Shown piece by piece: positions 7,482 to 17,070 of a stretch of 64,000 nucleotides of DNA; positions within the stretch are counted from its first letter, which is position 1; every line of letters begins with the position of its first letter. Origin of the DNA: Microbacterium dauci (GTDB lineage Bacteria; Actinomycetota; Actinomycetes; Actinomycetales; Microbacteriaceae). The notes below the pieces were generated by a model. It saw nothing but the letters and a program-made list of their open reading frames with translations, was not told the origin of the DNA and searched no databases. The stretch covers positions 310,001 to 374,000 of the forward strand of contig NZ_JASJND010000004.1 in assembly GCF_030065535.1 (NCBI RefSeq). The letters run 5' to 3'. The translations under genes were made by a program, and so were the position numbers.

Positions 7482-8852
7482 ATGTCGATTGCGGATATAC
7501 CTGAGGACCGCATCGGTGGACCCCGCGGAGCAGAGCGGACGCCCCCGCACGACATGCTCGCCGAGCAGAGCGCGCTCGGTGGCATGCTGCTGTCGCCCGA
7601 CGCCGTGGCCGACGTCATCGAGTCGATTCGCGGCACCGACTTCTACGTACCGAAGCACGAGCTGATCTTCGAGGCCATCCTCAGCCTCTACTCGCACGGC
7701 GAACCGACCGACGTCGTCGCGGTCACCGACGAGCTGATCAAGACGGGCGACCTGCAGCGTTCCGGTGGCGCCGACTATCTGCACTCGCTCACATCGATCG
7801 TGCCAACGGCAGCGAACGCTGCCTACTACGCATCGATCGTCCACGAGCGCGCGCTGCTGCGACGGCTCGTCGAGGCCGGCACCCGCATCGTGCAGATGGG
7901 GTACAACGGGCAGGGCGAAGCGCTCGACCTCGTCAACAACGCGCAGGCCGAGATCTACTCGGTCACGGGCGCCGAGCAGGCCGAGGATTACGTCCCGCTG
8001 CAGGTGGCGGTGGATGCCGCGGTCGAAGAGATTGAGGCTGCCCGCGGGCGCGACGGGCAGATGACCGGCATCCCGACCGGGTTCCAGGGTCTCGACCAGC
8101 TCACGAACGGGCTGCACGGCGGACAGATGATCGTCGTCGCGGCGCGACCCGCGATGGGTAAGTCGACGCTCGCGCTCGACTTCGCCCGCGCGGCCGCGAT
8201 CAAGCACAACCGACCGACGGTCTTCTTCTCACTCGAAATGGGTCGCAGCGAGATCGCGATGCGCCTCATGAGCGCCGAGGGTGCCGTGCCGCTGCAGAGC
8301 ATGCGCAAGGGCATGCTCGACAGTCGCGACTGGACGACGATCGCGTCGACCCGCGGCCGGATCAACGACGCACCTCTCTATATCGACGACAGCCCGAACA
8401 TGACGCTCGTCGAGATCCGGGCGAAGTGCCGCAAGCTGAAGCAGCGCGTCGGGCTCGAGATGGTCGTGATCGACTACCTGCAGCTCATGACCAGCGGCAA
8501 GCGCGTCGAGTCGCGTCAGCAGGAGGTCTCGGAGTTCTCGCGTGCGCTGAAGCTGCTCGCCAAGGAGCTGCAGGTGCCGGTCATCGCGCTCTCGCAGCTG
8601 AACCGTGGTCCCGAGCAGCGTGCTGACAAGAAGCCCGCGATCAGCGATCTGCGTGAATCGGGCTCGATCGAGCAGGATGCCGACATGGTGATCCTGCTCC
8701 ACCGCGAGGCGGCCTACGAAAAGGACAGCCCGCGCGCCGGCGAGGCCGACCTGATCGTCGCCAAGCACCGTAACGGCCCGACCGACACGGTCGTCGTCGC
8801 CTTCCAGGGCCACTTCTCCCGGTTCACCGACATGGCCGTGGGGATGGACTGA
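7482..8852 (+). CDS. dnaB: Replicative DNA helicase DnaB
   Basis: A 456-residue hexameric helicase. The N-terminal DnaB domain (about residues 20-120, HDMLAEQSALGGMLLSPDAV) is followed by the RecA-like motor. The motor has Walker A ARPAMGKSTLALD near residue 222, Walker B MVVIDYLQLM near 328, and the C-terminal DLRESGSIEQDADMVILLHR block. It unwinds DNA ahead of the polymerase on the lagging-strand template. The ATG follows an AGGGGGG ribosome-binding site. No intein interrupts it, unlike the mycobacterial gene. A cluster of DnaA boxes precedes it, suggesting control by the initiator. Length is normal. Confidence 0.97.
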   Translation: MSIADIPEDRIGGPRGAERTPPHDMLAEQSALGGMLLSPDAVADVIESIRGTDFYVPKHELIFEAILSLYSHGEPTDVVAVTDELIKTGDLQRSGGADYLHSLTSIVPTAANAAYYASIVHERALLRRLVEAGTRIVQMGYNGQGEALDLVNNAQAEIYSVTGAEQAEDYVPLQVAVDAAVEEIEAARGRDGQMTGIPTGFQGLDQLTNGLHGGQMIVVAARPAMGKSTLALDFARAAAIKHNRPTVFFSLEMGRSEIAMRLMSAEGAVPLQSMRKGMLDSRDWTTIASTRGRINDAPLYIDDSPNMTLVEIRAKCRKLKQRVGLEMVVIDYLQLMTSGKRVESRQQEVSEFSRALKLLAKELQVPVIALSQLNRGPEQRADKKPAISDLRESGSIEQDADMVILLHREAAYEKDSPRAGEADLIVAKHRNGPTDTVVVAFQGHFSRFTDMAVGMD

Positions 8853-9116
8853 GCCGGTGTAGGTCTTTCTTGAAGTTGTCCGTTTCGCAGATGAAATGTC
8901 CACCGTGTGTCCGTTTGGACATTTCGGCGATGAGCAACTTTTCGTCAGTCGCGCATCCACGTCCTCCGCGGAGATTGATTGCGGCTAGCAGCGCCAAGGG
9001 CAACTGACCAATTCGTGCCGTGCTGCCTGCTGTCGCCTCACCGCATTGGTCCCGGCGACCCCCGTCCCCAGTCACTGAAGGTTCTGGGCGAGCCCGTTAC
9101 TCGAGTCGCTTGTCTT
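8853..9116. other. Gene-free island boundary with IS-end-like inverted repeat
   Basis: No gene is supported here. GAAATGTCCA (8893-8902) and TGGACATTTC (8916-8925) form a perfect 10-bp inverted repeat with a 13-base spacer, and GTCCGTTT occurs twice (8878-8885 and 8909-8916). Such TGTCC/GGACATTTC arrangements resemble the ends of actinobacterial insertion sequences, possibly IS481-like. The identity is inferred and no transposase remains. Confidence 0.4.
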
Positions 9117-9141
9117 ACATACGGTAGGGGGGTATGGTACC
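9117..9141. promoter_or_regulatory. Probable CsoR operator
   Basis: ACATACGGTAGGGGGGTATG followed by GTACC is a near-symmetric TAC/GTA-flanked G-tract, the form of known CsoR-family operators. It lies immediately before the csoR coding sequence, as expected for copper-relieved autorepression of the whole cop operon. Confidence 0.65.
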
Positions 9142-9145
9142 TGCC

Positions 9146-9427
9146 ATGAACGGTTACACGGCGAGCAAGGACGATCTGCTGAAGCGGCTGCGTCGCGCGG
9201 AGGGTCAGGTCCGTGGGATTGCACGAATGGTCGAGGAGGACAAGTACTGCATCGACATCCTCACGCAGGTCTCCGCGGCCACGAAGGCTCTCGAGTCTGT
9301 CGCGCTGTCGCTGCTGGGCGACCATCTCTCACACTGCGTTGCCGAAGCCAGCGCCGAGGGTGGTGCGGTTGCGGAAGAGAAGATCCGCGAAGCCAACGAC
9401 GCGATCGCCCGTCTGGTCCGTTCCTGA
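9146..9427 (+). CDS. csoR: Copper-sensing repressor CsoR
   Basis: A 93-residue all-helical DUF156 protein starting MNGYTASKDDLLKRLRRAEG. The three copper ligands of the CsoR family are visible: Cys35 (KYCID), His60 (GDHLSHC) and Cys64. Apo-CsoR binds its operator, and Cu(I) binding releases it. I prefer the ATG at 9146 over one at 9134, because the earlier ATG lies inside the putative operator and would add only four non-conserved residues. It is the first gene of the copper operon and is followed after 29 bases by the CopZ-like gene. Confidence 0.88.
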   Translation: MNGYTASKDDLLKRLRRAEGQVRGIARMVEEDKYCIDILTQVSAATKALESVALSLLGDHLSHCVAEASAEGGAVAEEKIREANDAIARLVRS

Positions 9428-9456
9428 CCCACCTGCCCATTCACTACGAGGAGACC

Positions 9457-9789
9457 ATGATGAACACCGAGAACCGCAACGACCTGGGCCTGAAGGACGC
9501 CGGCGCTGGATGTGCCTGCTGCGCGACCACATCAGCTCCAGAGACCGCGGATGCGGTCACGGCGGCTGTGACGTCCGATGTGCTGGTGACGGGGATGACC
9601 TGCTCGCACTGCGTGTCGAGCGTCACCGAGGAGCTGTCGGCGATCGACGGGGTGGAGGGTGTGTCGGTTGACCTGAACGCGGGCGGCGCGTCTCGGGTGA
9701 CGATCCGCAGCTCGACGCCAATCGCTCCCGCTGCCGTGGAGGCGGCGGTGGAGGAGGCTGGTTACGCGCTGGCCAGCAGCCCGTCATGA
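9457..9789 (+). CDS. copZ: CopZ-like heavy-metal chaperone
   Basis: A 110-residue protein with an N-terminal Cys-rich extension ([11 protein letters not shown]) and a C-terminal heavy-metal-associated domain with the copper motif [11 protein letters not shown] near residues 46-56. HMA chaperones carry Cu(I) in the cytoplasm to P1B ATPases or the repressor. The extra CxCC cluster may give a second metal site, which is unusual for a simple CopZ of about 70 residues. Its TGA overlaps the ATG of the following ATPase (ATGA), so translation of the two is probably coupled. Confidence 0.85.
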   Translation: MMNTENRNDLGLKDAGAGCACCATTSAPETADAVTAAVTSDVLVTGMTCSHCVSSVTEELSAIDGVEGVSVDLNAGGASRVTIRSSTPIAPAAVEAAVEEAGYALASSPS

Positions 9790-12059
9790 GTGCGGTCGAT
9801 GTCGAGCTCGACATCACCGGGATGACCTGCGCGTCGTGTGCGATGCGGATCGAGCGGAAGCTCAACAAGCTGCCCGGTGTGGAAGCGACTGTCAACTACG
9901 CCACCGAGAAAGCCCGCGTGCGCGGCGAGGACGTCGACTCGGCCACACTGATCGCCGCGGTCGAATCCGCCGGTTACCAGGCTGCGCTCCCGGCACCGCC
10001 GGTCGCCGAGGCCGCGGATGAACCCGGTACGCCGGTGGACCGCGACCTGGTTTCGCTGCGGCAGCGTCTGCTGATCAGCACGGCTCTGTCGGTGCCGGTT
10101 GCGGTGCTGTCGATGGTTCCGGTGCTGCAGTTCGAGTACTGGCAGTGGCTGTCGCTCACTCTCACCGCCCCGGTGGCGGTGTGGGGCGCGTGGCCGTTCC
10201 ACCGTGCTGCTGCCGTCAACGCCCGCCATGGTGCCGCGACCATGGACACGCTCATCAGCGTCGGGGTGATCGCCGCGTTCGGCTGGTCCCTGTACGCGCT
10301 GTTCTTCGGCGGCGCCGGCATGGCGGGGATGACGATGACGTTCACGCTCATCGGCACTCCGCGGGCGGGCGGGCATGAGGTCTACCTCGAGGTCGCCGCG
10401 TTGGTGACGGTGTTCATCCTCGCCGGTCGGTACGCCGAGGCCCGCGCCCGCAAGTCGTCTTCGGAAGCGCTGCGCGCTCTGCTTGAGCTGGGGGCGAAAG
10501 ACGCTGTCAAGCTCGTCGACGGGGTGGAACAGCGCGTCCCGGTCAGCCAGCTGATCGTGGGGGATGCCGTTCTGGTCCGGCCGGGGGAGAAGATCCCCTC
10601 CGATGGGCTCGTCATCGACGGGTCTTCGGCGATCGACGCGAGCATGCTCACTGGCGAATCTGCCCCGGTCGAGGTTGGTGTGGGTTCCCGTGTGGTGGGT
10701 GCGACGGTCAACGTCGGTGGCCGGCTTACGGTGGAGATCTCCCGCGTGGGCGCGGACACCGAACTGGCCCGGATGCGGCGGCTGATGGAGGAGGCGCAGA
10801 CCGGCAAAGCCCGGGTGCAGCGTCTTGCCGACCGGGTGTCCGGGATTTTCGTGCCCATCGTGATTCTGCTCGCCATCGCCGCGTTCGTCGGCTGGCTGCT
10901 CATCGGCGGGTCCATGGAATTGGCGTTCACCGCCGCGGTCGCAACGCTCATCATCGCGTGCCCGTGCGCACTCGGGCTCGCCACGCCCACCGCGCTGTTG
11001 GTGGGCACCGGCCGCGGTTCACAGCTGGGGATCCTTATCCGGGGCCCGCAGGTGCTGGAACAGACCCGCAAGGTCGACACCATCGTGCTGGACAAGACCG
11101 GCACCGTCACCACCGGCATCATGGCCGTCACCGCCGTCCATCCCTCTCCCGGTGTCACCCGGGAGGAGTTGCTGGCTGCGGCCGCGGCGGTGGAGTCCGG
11201 GTCGGAGCATCCTGTCGCCCGCGCGATCGTCGCCGAAAGCGTCACGGTCGCACCGGCGGAGACGTTCAACTCTCACGCGGGCTTCGGTGTGCAAGGGATG
11301 GTCGCGGGCTCTCTCGTCGTCGCGGGCCGGCCGTCCTGGCTGCAGGAGCAGTGGGGCATTCATCCCACGACACGGCTGCAGCACGACGCCGATGCGCTGC
11401 AAACCGGGGGAGCGACCGTCGTCGCCATCGGTCGTGACGGCACCCACCTGGGTATCGTCGCGGTCGCCGACACGGTCAAGGCCACCAGCGCCGAGGCGGT
11501 CGCCCGGTTCCGGGCGTTGGGGATGACACCGGTGCTGCTCACCGGCGACAACGATGGCGCCGCCCGGGAGATCGCTCGTCAGGTCGGCATCGACCAGGTG
11601 CACGCCGGGGTGACCCCTGCTGGGAAGCTCGACGTGGTCCGCCAGCTACAGAGCGACGGGCGTGTTGTGGTGATGGTCGGTGACGGGGTCAACGACGCCG
11701 CCGCTCTCGCTGCCGCTGATCTCGGTCTGGCGATGGGCGGAGGAACGGATGCCGCGATCGCTGCCAGCGACATCACCGTCGTCTCGGGTGACCTGCTGGT
11801 CGTTGCCGACGCGATCCGGCTGGCACGCCGCACCCTGGGCACCATCAAGGGCAACCTGTTCTGGGCGTTCGCGTACAACGTCGCCGCGATCCCGGTCGCG
11901 ATGGCCGGGCTGCTGAACCCGCTTGTCGCCGCAGCCGCGATGGCGTTGTCCTCGGTGTTCGTCGTCACGAACAGTCTGCGCCTGCGCGGGTTCCGCCCCA
12001 TCCCGGCGAGCTCGACGACCGCTACCCCTGAACCGGCCCGCGTTTCCGCCCGGGTCTGA
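9786..12059 (+). CDS. copA: Cu(I)-exporting P1B-type ATPase, CPC class
   Basis: A 757-residue integral membrane pump. The N-terminal HMA domain has GMTCASCAM near residue 12. Paired membrane helices follow, then the A-domain TGESAPV, the transport helix motif [11 protein letters not shown] near residue 390, the phosphorylation site DKTGT near 437, and the hinge [13 protein letters not shown] near 630. The CPC motif defines Cu(I)/Ag(I) exporters (P1B-1). It expels cytosolic copper delivered by CopZ and overlaps copZ by four bases. Length and all catalytic motifs are intact. Confidence 0.93.
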   Translation: MSAVDVELDITGMTCASCAMRIERKLNKLPGVEATVNYATEKARVRGEDVDSATLIAAVESAGYQAALPAPPVAEAADEPGTPVDRDLVSLRQRLLISTALSVPVAVLSMVPVLQFEYWQWLSLTLTAPVAVWGAWPFHRAAAVNARHGAATMDTLISVGVIAAFGWSLYALFFGGAGMAGMTMTFTLIGTPRAGGHEVYLEVAALVTVFILAGRYAEARARKSSSEALRALLELGAKDAVKLVDGVEQRVPVSQLIVGDAVLVRPGEKIPSDGLVIDGSSAIDASMLTGESAPVEVGVGSRVVGATVNVGGRLTVEISRVGADTELARMRRLMEEAQTGKARVQRLADRVSGIFVPIVILLAIAAFVGWLLIGGSMELAFTAAVATLIIACPCALGLATPTALLVGTGRGSQLGILIRGPQVLEQTRKVDTIVLDKTGTVTTGIMAVTAVHPSPGVTREELLAAAAAVESGSEHPVARAIVAESVTVAPAETFNSHAGFGVQGMVAGSLVVAGRPSWLQEQWGIHPTTRLQHDADALQTGGATVVAIGRDGTHLGIVAVADTVKATSAEAVARFRALGMTPVLLTGDNDGAAREIARQVGIDQVHAGVTPAGKLDVVRQLQSDGRVVVMVGDGVNDAAALAAADLGLAMGGGTDAAIAASDITVVSGDLLVVADAIRLARRTLGTIKGNLFWAFAYNVAAIPVAMAGLLNPLVAAAAMALSSVFVVTNSLRLRGFRPIPASSTTATPEPARVSARV

Positions 12060-12099
12060 CCTGCATCTGCTGGATGCGAACAGTGGAAGGACGCTCATC

Positions 12100-14283
12100 A
12101 TGAGCCAGCACGACCACCACGCACACCACCACCCCACGGCTACCGGCGCCGGCGGTGATGACACTGCGCAGGGGCTGCGCGAGACCGTCGCCGAGCCCGA
12201 CACCGTCGACGACCCGCACGCGCACCACACCACGCAGAACAGCCCTCATGAGGGGCAGAGTGATGGGCACGGGGGGATGCAGCACGGTGCTCATGGTGGG
12301 CATGCCGGGCACGGTGCGGACCATGTCGCGCGGTTCCGTCGACTGTTTTGGATCAACCTGATTCTCGCGGTCCCGGTGGTGGCGTTCTCGGGCATGTTTT
12401 CGATGCTGCTCGGATACCCGCTGCCCGACGCGGCGTGGGTGGGCTGGATTTCCCCGGTCCTGGGCACCGTCATGTACGTGTGGGGTGGTGCCCCGTTCCT
12501 GACCGGCGCGGTCAGCGAGCTGCGTGCCCGTAAGCCCGGCATGATGCTGCTGATCGGGCTGGCGATCACCGTCGCGTTCATCGCGTCATGGGGGGCGAGC
12601 CTCGGGCTGCTGGATCACGAGCTGGACTTCTGGTGGGAGCTGGCGCTGCTGATCGTGATCATGCTCCTCGGTCACTGGATCGAAATGCGGTCGCTCGCGC
12701 AGACCACCTCGGCACTGGACTCCCTCGCCGCGCTCCTGCCCGACGAGGCGGAGAAGGTAGACGGGGACACCACTGTCACCGTGGCGCCCGCTGACCTGCA
12801 GGTCGGTGACGTCGTCGTGGTCCGCCCCGGCGGACGGGTTCCCGCTGACGGTCGGGTGGTGCAGGGTTCGGCGAGCATGGACGAGTCGATGATCACCGGT
12901 GAATCCAAGCCCGTGCGCCGCGGCGACGGGGACGCGGTCGTGGCCGGGACCGTCGCCACCGACTCCGGCATCCGAGTCGAGATCAGCGCGGTCGGCGAGG
13001 ACACCGCCCTCGCCGGCATCCAACGACTGGTCACCGAGGCGCAGAACTCGTCCTCGAAAGCGCAGCGCCTCGCCGACCGTGCCGCCGGCTGGCTGTTCTG
13101 GTTCGCGCTGATCGCCGCGGCCATCACCGCCGTCGTGTGGACCACCGTCGGTCTGCCCGATGACGCGGTAATCCGCACGATCACGGTGCTGGTGATTGCC
13201 TGCCCGCACGCCCTGGGCCTGGCGATCCCGCTGGTGGTGTCCATCGCCACCGAGCGCGCTGCCCGGGGCGGGGTGTTGATCAAGGACCGTCTGGCGTTGG
13301 AGAGCATGCGCACCGTGAACACGGTGCTGTTCGACAAGACCGGCACTCTCACCAAGGGTGCCCCCGCCGTCACCGCTGTCGAATCGGTCGACGCGATCGA
13401 CGCAGACCGGCTGATGGCTCTCGCGGCCGCCGCGGAGTCTGATTCCGAGCATCCGCTCGCCCGTGCCATCGTCACCGCCGCGCGGGAGAAGAACCTGTCC
13501 GTGCCGCGGTCGACGGACTTCGAGTCCTCACCCGCGGTCGGGGTACGCGCGACCGTTGACGGTCAGGTCGTGCAGGTGGGCGGCCCGTACCTGCTCGAGC
13601 AGACCGGCGGCCGTGAGCTGTCGATCGCGGACACCTGGCGTGAGGAAGGTGCGATCATCCTGCACGTTCTCGTCGACGGGAAGGTCGCCGGTGCGCTCCG
13701 GCTGGCCGATGAAATCCGACCCGAGTCCCGACAGGCGATCGACGCGCTGCACGCCCGCGACGTACAGGTCGTGATGATCACCGGTGACGCCGAAGCCGTC
13801 GCCGCATCCGTGGCCGCTGAACTGGGCATCGACCGGTTCTTCGCCGGTGTGCGACCGGAGGACAAGGCGTCCAAGGTGAAGCAGCTGCAAGATGAGGGCC
13901 GGAAGGTCGCGATGGTCGGTGACGGTGTGAATGACGCGCCCGCTCTCGCGCAGGCGGATGTCGGTATCGCCATCGGCGCCGGCACGGATGTCGCGATCGC
14001 ATCGGCCGGGGTGATCCTGGCCAGCGACGACCCCCGCTCGGTGCTGTCGGTCATCGAGCTGTCCCGCGCCAGCTACCGGAAGATGAAGCAGAACCTGTGG
14101 TGGGCTGCCGGGTACAACCTGATCTCGGTGCCCCTGGCCGCCGGCATCCTCGCCCCGATCGGGTTCGTGCTACCGATGTCGGTCGGCGCGATCCTCATGT
14201 CGCTGTCGACGATCGTCGTTGCCCTCAACGCTCAGCTGCTGCGCCGGCTGGATCTCAGCCCCGACGCGGTTATCCGCCGCTGA
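12100..14283 (+). CDS. copB: CopB-type P1B ATPase, CPH class
   Basis: A 727-residue pump starting MSQHDHHAHHHPTATGAGGD, with GGAAGG in front of the ATG; longer upstream readings overlap copA and are unlikely. The first 75 residues are rich in His and Met, replacing an HMA domain as metal-binding tail. The transport motif is ACPHALGLAIP near residue 366, with DKTGT near 411 and [12 protein letters not shown] near 605. CPH-type enzymes (P1B-3) are described as Cu(II)/Cu(I)/Ag(I) pumps. It follows copA by 40 bases, so the operon carries two mechanistically different copper exporters. Confidence 0.92.
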   Translation: MSQHDHHAHHHPTATGAGGDDTAQGLRETVAEPDTVDDPHAHHTTQNSPHEGQSDGHGGMQHGAHGGHAGHGADHVARFRRLFWINLILAVPVVAFSGMFSMLLGYPLPDAAWVGWISPVLGTVMYVWGGAPFLTGAVSELRARKPGMMLLIGLAITVAFIASWGASLGLLDHELDFWWELALLIVIMLLGHWIEMRSLAQTTSALDSLAALLPDEAEKVDGDTTVTVAPADLQVGDVVVVRPGGRVPADGRVVQGSASMDESMITGESKPVRRGDGDAVVAGTVATDSGIRVEISAVGEDTALAGIQRLVTEAQNSSSKAQRLADRAAGWLFWFALIAAAITAVVWTTVGLPDDAVIRTITVLVIACPHALGLAIPLVVSIATERAARGGVLIKDRLALESMRTVNTVLFDKTGTLTKGAPAVTAVESVDAIDADRLMALAAAAESDSEHPLARAIVTAAREKNLSVPRSTDFESSPAVGVRATVDGQVVQVGGPYLLEQTGGRELSIADTWREEGAIILHVLVDGKVAGALRLADEIRPESRQAIDALHARDVQVVMITGDAEAVAASVAAELGIDRFFAGVRPEDKASKVKQLQDEGRKVAMVGDGVNDAPALAQADVGIAIGAGTDVAIASAGVILASDDPRSVLSVIELSRASYRKMKQNLWWAAGYNLISVPLAAGILAPIGFVLPMSVGAILMSLSTIVVALNAQLLRRLDLSPDAVIRR

Positions 14284-14318
14284 CCGGTCTGACGTAGCGT
14301 GGAAGGGAGGGAGGTGAC

Positions 14319-14756
14319 ATGTCGCTGATCGCACTGACGGACCGGCTTCGCACCGGCCGGGCTGTGGCCCGCACGCTGCTGCTGCTCATTGCGGTGACCG
14401 GCGCGGTCATCGTGGGCCTGCTGGCCATGCACTCCCTCAACGCCCACACCGCCACCGACACCGGCCACCAGGCCACCGTCACCACGGCAGCAGCGGCAGG
14501 CGCCGGTGACCACCATTCCGGCGCCACCGCAACCGACGAGCCGTGCGCGGACTGCGGCAGCGGGCACTCCGACATGCTCGCGATGGCGTGCGTCCTGGCA
14601 CTTCTTGCGACCGTGCTGTTGCTGATACGGCCCGGGGCGGTCAGGCGATGGTTGTCGATCCTCCCGCGACCGAAACCATCGGTGATTGCGGCACTAACTG
14701 CCAGGCCTGCGCTGCCTCCACCTTCACTCACCGTTCTCTGCATCAGCCGTACGTGA
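14319..14756 (+). CDS. DUF6153 small membrane protein
   Basis: A 145-residue protein with one hydrophobic helix at about 19-41 (LLLLIAVTGAVIVGLLAMHS) and another at about 88-104 (LAMACVLALLATVLLLI). Between them is a His-containing loop with PCADCGSGHSDML. This layout matches actinobacterial DUF6153 proteins, which often accompany copper genes. The HH and CxxC motifs in the extracytoplasmic loop could bind metal, but that is inferred. A strong GGAGGGAGGTGA precedes the ATG, 35 bases after copB. Confidence 0.75.
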   Translation: MSLIALTDRLRTGRAVARTLLLLIAVTGAVIVGLLAMHSLNAHTATDTGHQATVTTAAAAGAGDHHSGATATDEPCADCGSGHSDMLAMACVLALLATVLLLIRPGAVRRWLSILPRPKPSVIAALTARPALPPPSLTVLCISRT

Positions 14757-14854
14757 TGCGTCCGGGGCCAGACCTTCGTCCCCAGCGCTCGCACCCGCAC
14801 GCCCGTCACCCTGACCGGCGCTGCTTTCACGTACCCCTGTATTGGAGAACACTG

Positions 14855-15466
14855 ATGAAGATTCGTACCGCGGCAACCGCCGCACTCACCCTCGCCGCTG
14901 CGCTGACCCTCGCGGGCTGCGCCGGCGGCTCCGGCTCAGAGTCCATGCCCGGCATGGACCACGGCAACAGCTCCGCCCCGTCCTCCTCGTCCGCGACCAC
15001 AGCAGACTTCAACGACGCGGATGTGATGTTCGCGCAGATGATGATCCCGCACCACGCGCAAGCGGTCGAGATGTCGGACATGATCCTGGGCAAGGAAGGC
15101 ATCGACCCGGGTGTCCTCACCCTGGCGTCCGACATCAAGGCCGCCCAGCAGCCCGAGATCGACCAGCTGCAGTCATGGCTTGACGAGTGGGGTGCCGACA
15201 GCGACACCGGCTCCATGGACGGTATGGACCACGGCGGCGGCATGATGAGCGACGACGACATGGCGGCGCTGGAAGCGGCTACCGGCGCGGAGGCGTCGCG
15301 ACTGTTCCTCGAACAGATGACGATGCACCACGAAGGTGCCATCGAGATGGCGCAGGACGAAGTCGACAACGGGCAGAACCCGGACGCGATCGCGATGGCG
15401 CAGACCATCATCGACACGCAGACCGCGGAAATCGCGACGATGCAGGAGCTGCTCGGGAGCCTCTGA
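14855..15466 (+). CDS. DUF305 lipoprotein, probable copper-binding
   Basis: A 203-residue lipoprotein beginning MKIRTAATAALTLAAALTLA with lipobox LAGC. A Met/His-rich segment (SMPGMDHGN) precedes two DUF305 helical repeats, marked by MFAQMMIPHHAQAVEMSDMI and FLEQMTMHHEGAIEMAQ. The paired HH and Met residues are the family's proposed metal ligands. It is anchored outside the membrane and probably buffers copper exported by the pumps. The start used here has GGAGA seven bases upstream; longer readings run back into non-signal sequence. Confidence 0.87.
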   Translation: MKIRTAATAALTLAAALTLAGCAGGSGSESMPGMDHGNSSAPSSSSATTADFNDADVMFAQMMIPHHAQAVEMSDMILGKEGIDPGVLTLASDIKAAQQPEIDQLQSWLDEWGADSDTGSMDGMDHGGGMMSDDDMAALEAATGAEASRLFLEQMTMHHEGAIEMAQDEVDNGQNPDAIAMAQTIIDTQTAEIATMQELLGSL

Positions 15467-15539
15467 CTCCGTTGCGAGTGGATCGGTGCGACCACAGCGC
15501 ACCGACCCACTCATCAACTGGCTCAGTAAGCGACGCCAC

Positions 15540-16421
15540 ATGCTTCTTCATCGCACTCTTACATCGCCCCCGCGGCCCTGCCATGTACGACGCAGCATCC
15601 TCGCTGCGGCCGCGGTAGCCGCCCTCGCCCTCATCGCCGGTTGCGCCAGTGAGCCGCCTTCCACTGGCGACGACCATGCCGCGTTCCGGATCGAACACGT
15701 CCATAATGTCGTCGCGGACCCGTCCGGGTCCGGGTTCCTGATCGGTACGCACGACGGCATCTACACCGCAACCGAAGACGGAGAACTCGGCCCACAAGTG
15801 GACGGACCTCGCTTCGACGCCATGGGTCTAACCGTCCTCGGCGACACCCTGCTGGCTTCGGGACATCCCGGCAACACCACCCCCGCGGAGCTGGGCAGCC
15901 CACACTTGGGCATTATCCGTAGCACCGATTCGGCTCGCAGCTGGACACCGGTCGCGTTCACCGGGGAGAAGGACTTTCACGTCCTCGCAACAGCCCCGGA
16001 CGGCACCTTGTACGGGATTCACACCGACTCCGCAGAGGTCTTGGCGAGCACCGACGAAGGAGACACCTGGAGGCCCACGGGCGGGTCGGCGTTTGCCTTC
16101 AACCTGGTCGCAGACGCCACCGGCCGAATCATCGCATCCACACCCGACGGGTTACAGATCAGCACCGACGGTGCAGCATCGTTCCGCCGATGGTCGGATA
16201 CGCCGCTCATCGCGCTGCTGGGCGTCTCGCCCAATCATCAACGAATCGTTGGAGTAGGCAGCGGCGGAAAGATCTGGACGACAACCGCCGAAGCAACATC
16301 CTGGAGCGAAGCCGGGACCGTGCATGGCCAAGCCCAAGCGATCGCCATCACCAACGCCGGCGATCTGCTCGTGATCGACGACAGCGGCCTCACGCTGCTC
16401 CCGTCACCCCCCTCGCGCTAA
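15540..16421 (+). CDS. Beta-propeller lipoprotein (F510_1955 / sialidase-like fold)
   Basis: A 293-residue protein. The signal sequence with lipobox ALIAGC lies near residue 34. Repeated blades follow, with Asp-box-like pieces such as RSTDSARSWTPV, ASTDEGDTWRPT and ISTDGAASFRRW. The fold is that of exo-sialidase/photosystem-assembly-like propellers. Proteins of this type recur in actinobacterial copper islands, so despite the glycosylhydrolase label I infer a metal-island accessory role rather than sugar cleavage. The start is the ATG giving MLLHRTL; no strong ribosome-binding site is visible. Confidence 0.65.
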   Translation: MLLHRTLTSPPRPCHVRRSILAAAAVAALALIAGCASEPPSTGDDHAAFRIEHVHNVVADPSGSGFLIGTHDGIYTATEDGELGPQVDGPRFDAMGLTVLGDTLLASGHPGNTTPAELGSPHLGIIRSTDSARSWTPVAFTGEKDFHVLATAPDGTLYGIHTDSAEVLASTDEGDTWRPTGGSAFAFNLVADATGRIIASTPDGLQISTDGAASFRRWSDTPLIALLGVSPNHQRIVGVGSGGKIWTTTAEATSWSEAGTVHGQAQAIAITNAGDLLVIDDSGLTLLPSPPSR

Positions 16422-16476
16422 CAACCCACCCCACCTACGATCCCTCGTCACCCCACGAAACAAGGAGAGAGAACCG

Positions 16477-17070
16477 ATGTCCACTCAAGACGAGCACTCC
16501 GCCACTCACCAGAAGAAGCAGCAGAAGAACGGGTCCGTCAGCATGTACATCCGCTTCGGCGCGATGATCCTCACCGCCGTCGTCATCATGTACTTCGTGA
16601 TGTTCGCCGGCTCCTGGGAATGGAGCCACATCCGCCTCAGCGAAAGCCGCATCTTCATGGCCCTCACCATGGGCGGCACGATGGTCCTGATCATGCTCGG
16701 CTGGATGCTCAACATGTACAAGAACACCAAAGCGAACATCGCGATCATCGTCGCCGGTGTGGTCCTCATCGGCGGAGGGATCGCGCTCGACCGCAGCCAG
16801 ATCACGGTCGACGACACCGCCTTCATGCAGGGAATGATCCCGCACCACTCGCTCGCCATTACACGCTCCGAACGTGCCCAGATCCAGGACTTCCGCGTCT
16901 GCCAACTCGCGGTCGACATCAGCGAAGCTCAAAAGCGCGAAATCCGTGAGATGGACTGGCTCATCAACGACATCGCAGAAAACGGGATCGCCACCACAGC
17001 CGAACAAGCCGCAAACCGCCCCGTGCCCAATTACGACGATACGGCGGACCGCACCTGTCCAACTGAGTAA
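16477..17070 (+). CDS. Membrane-bound DUF305 protein
   Basis: A 197-residue protein with a basic, Gln-rich N-terminus. It has three hydrophobic segments (about residues 28-45, 62-80 and 86-104) and one DUF305 unit with FMQGMIPHHSLAITRSERAQ and VDISEAQKREIREMDWLI. It is probably the membrane-tethered counterpart of the DUF305 lipoprotein two genes upstream and closes the copper cluster. AAGGAGAGAG precedes the ATG. Confidence 0.85.
   Translation: MSTQDEHSATHQKKQQKNGSVSMYIRFGAMILTAVVIMYFVMFAGSWEWSHIRLSESRIFMALTMGGTMVLIMLGWMLNMYKNTKANIAIIVAGVVLIGGGIALDRSQITVDDTAFMQGMIPHHSLAITRSERAQIQDFRVCQLAVDISEAQKREIREMDWLINDIAENGIATTAEQAANRPVPNYDDTADRTCPTE

Noticed and set aside
7482..8852. Intein within dnaB
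   Set aside because: The helicase is 456 residues with uninterrupted Walker A and C-terminal motifs, and no splicing motifs are visible.
11923..12099. Longer copB start overlapping copA
   Set aside because: The upstream residues are the antiframe of the copA end, and a proper ribosome-binding site precedes the ATG at 12100.
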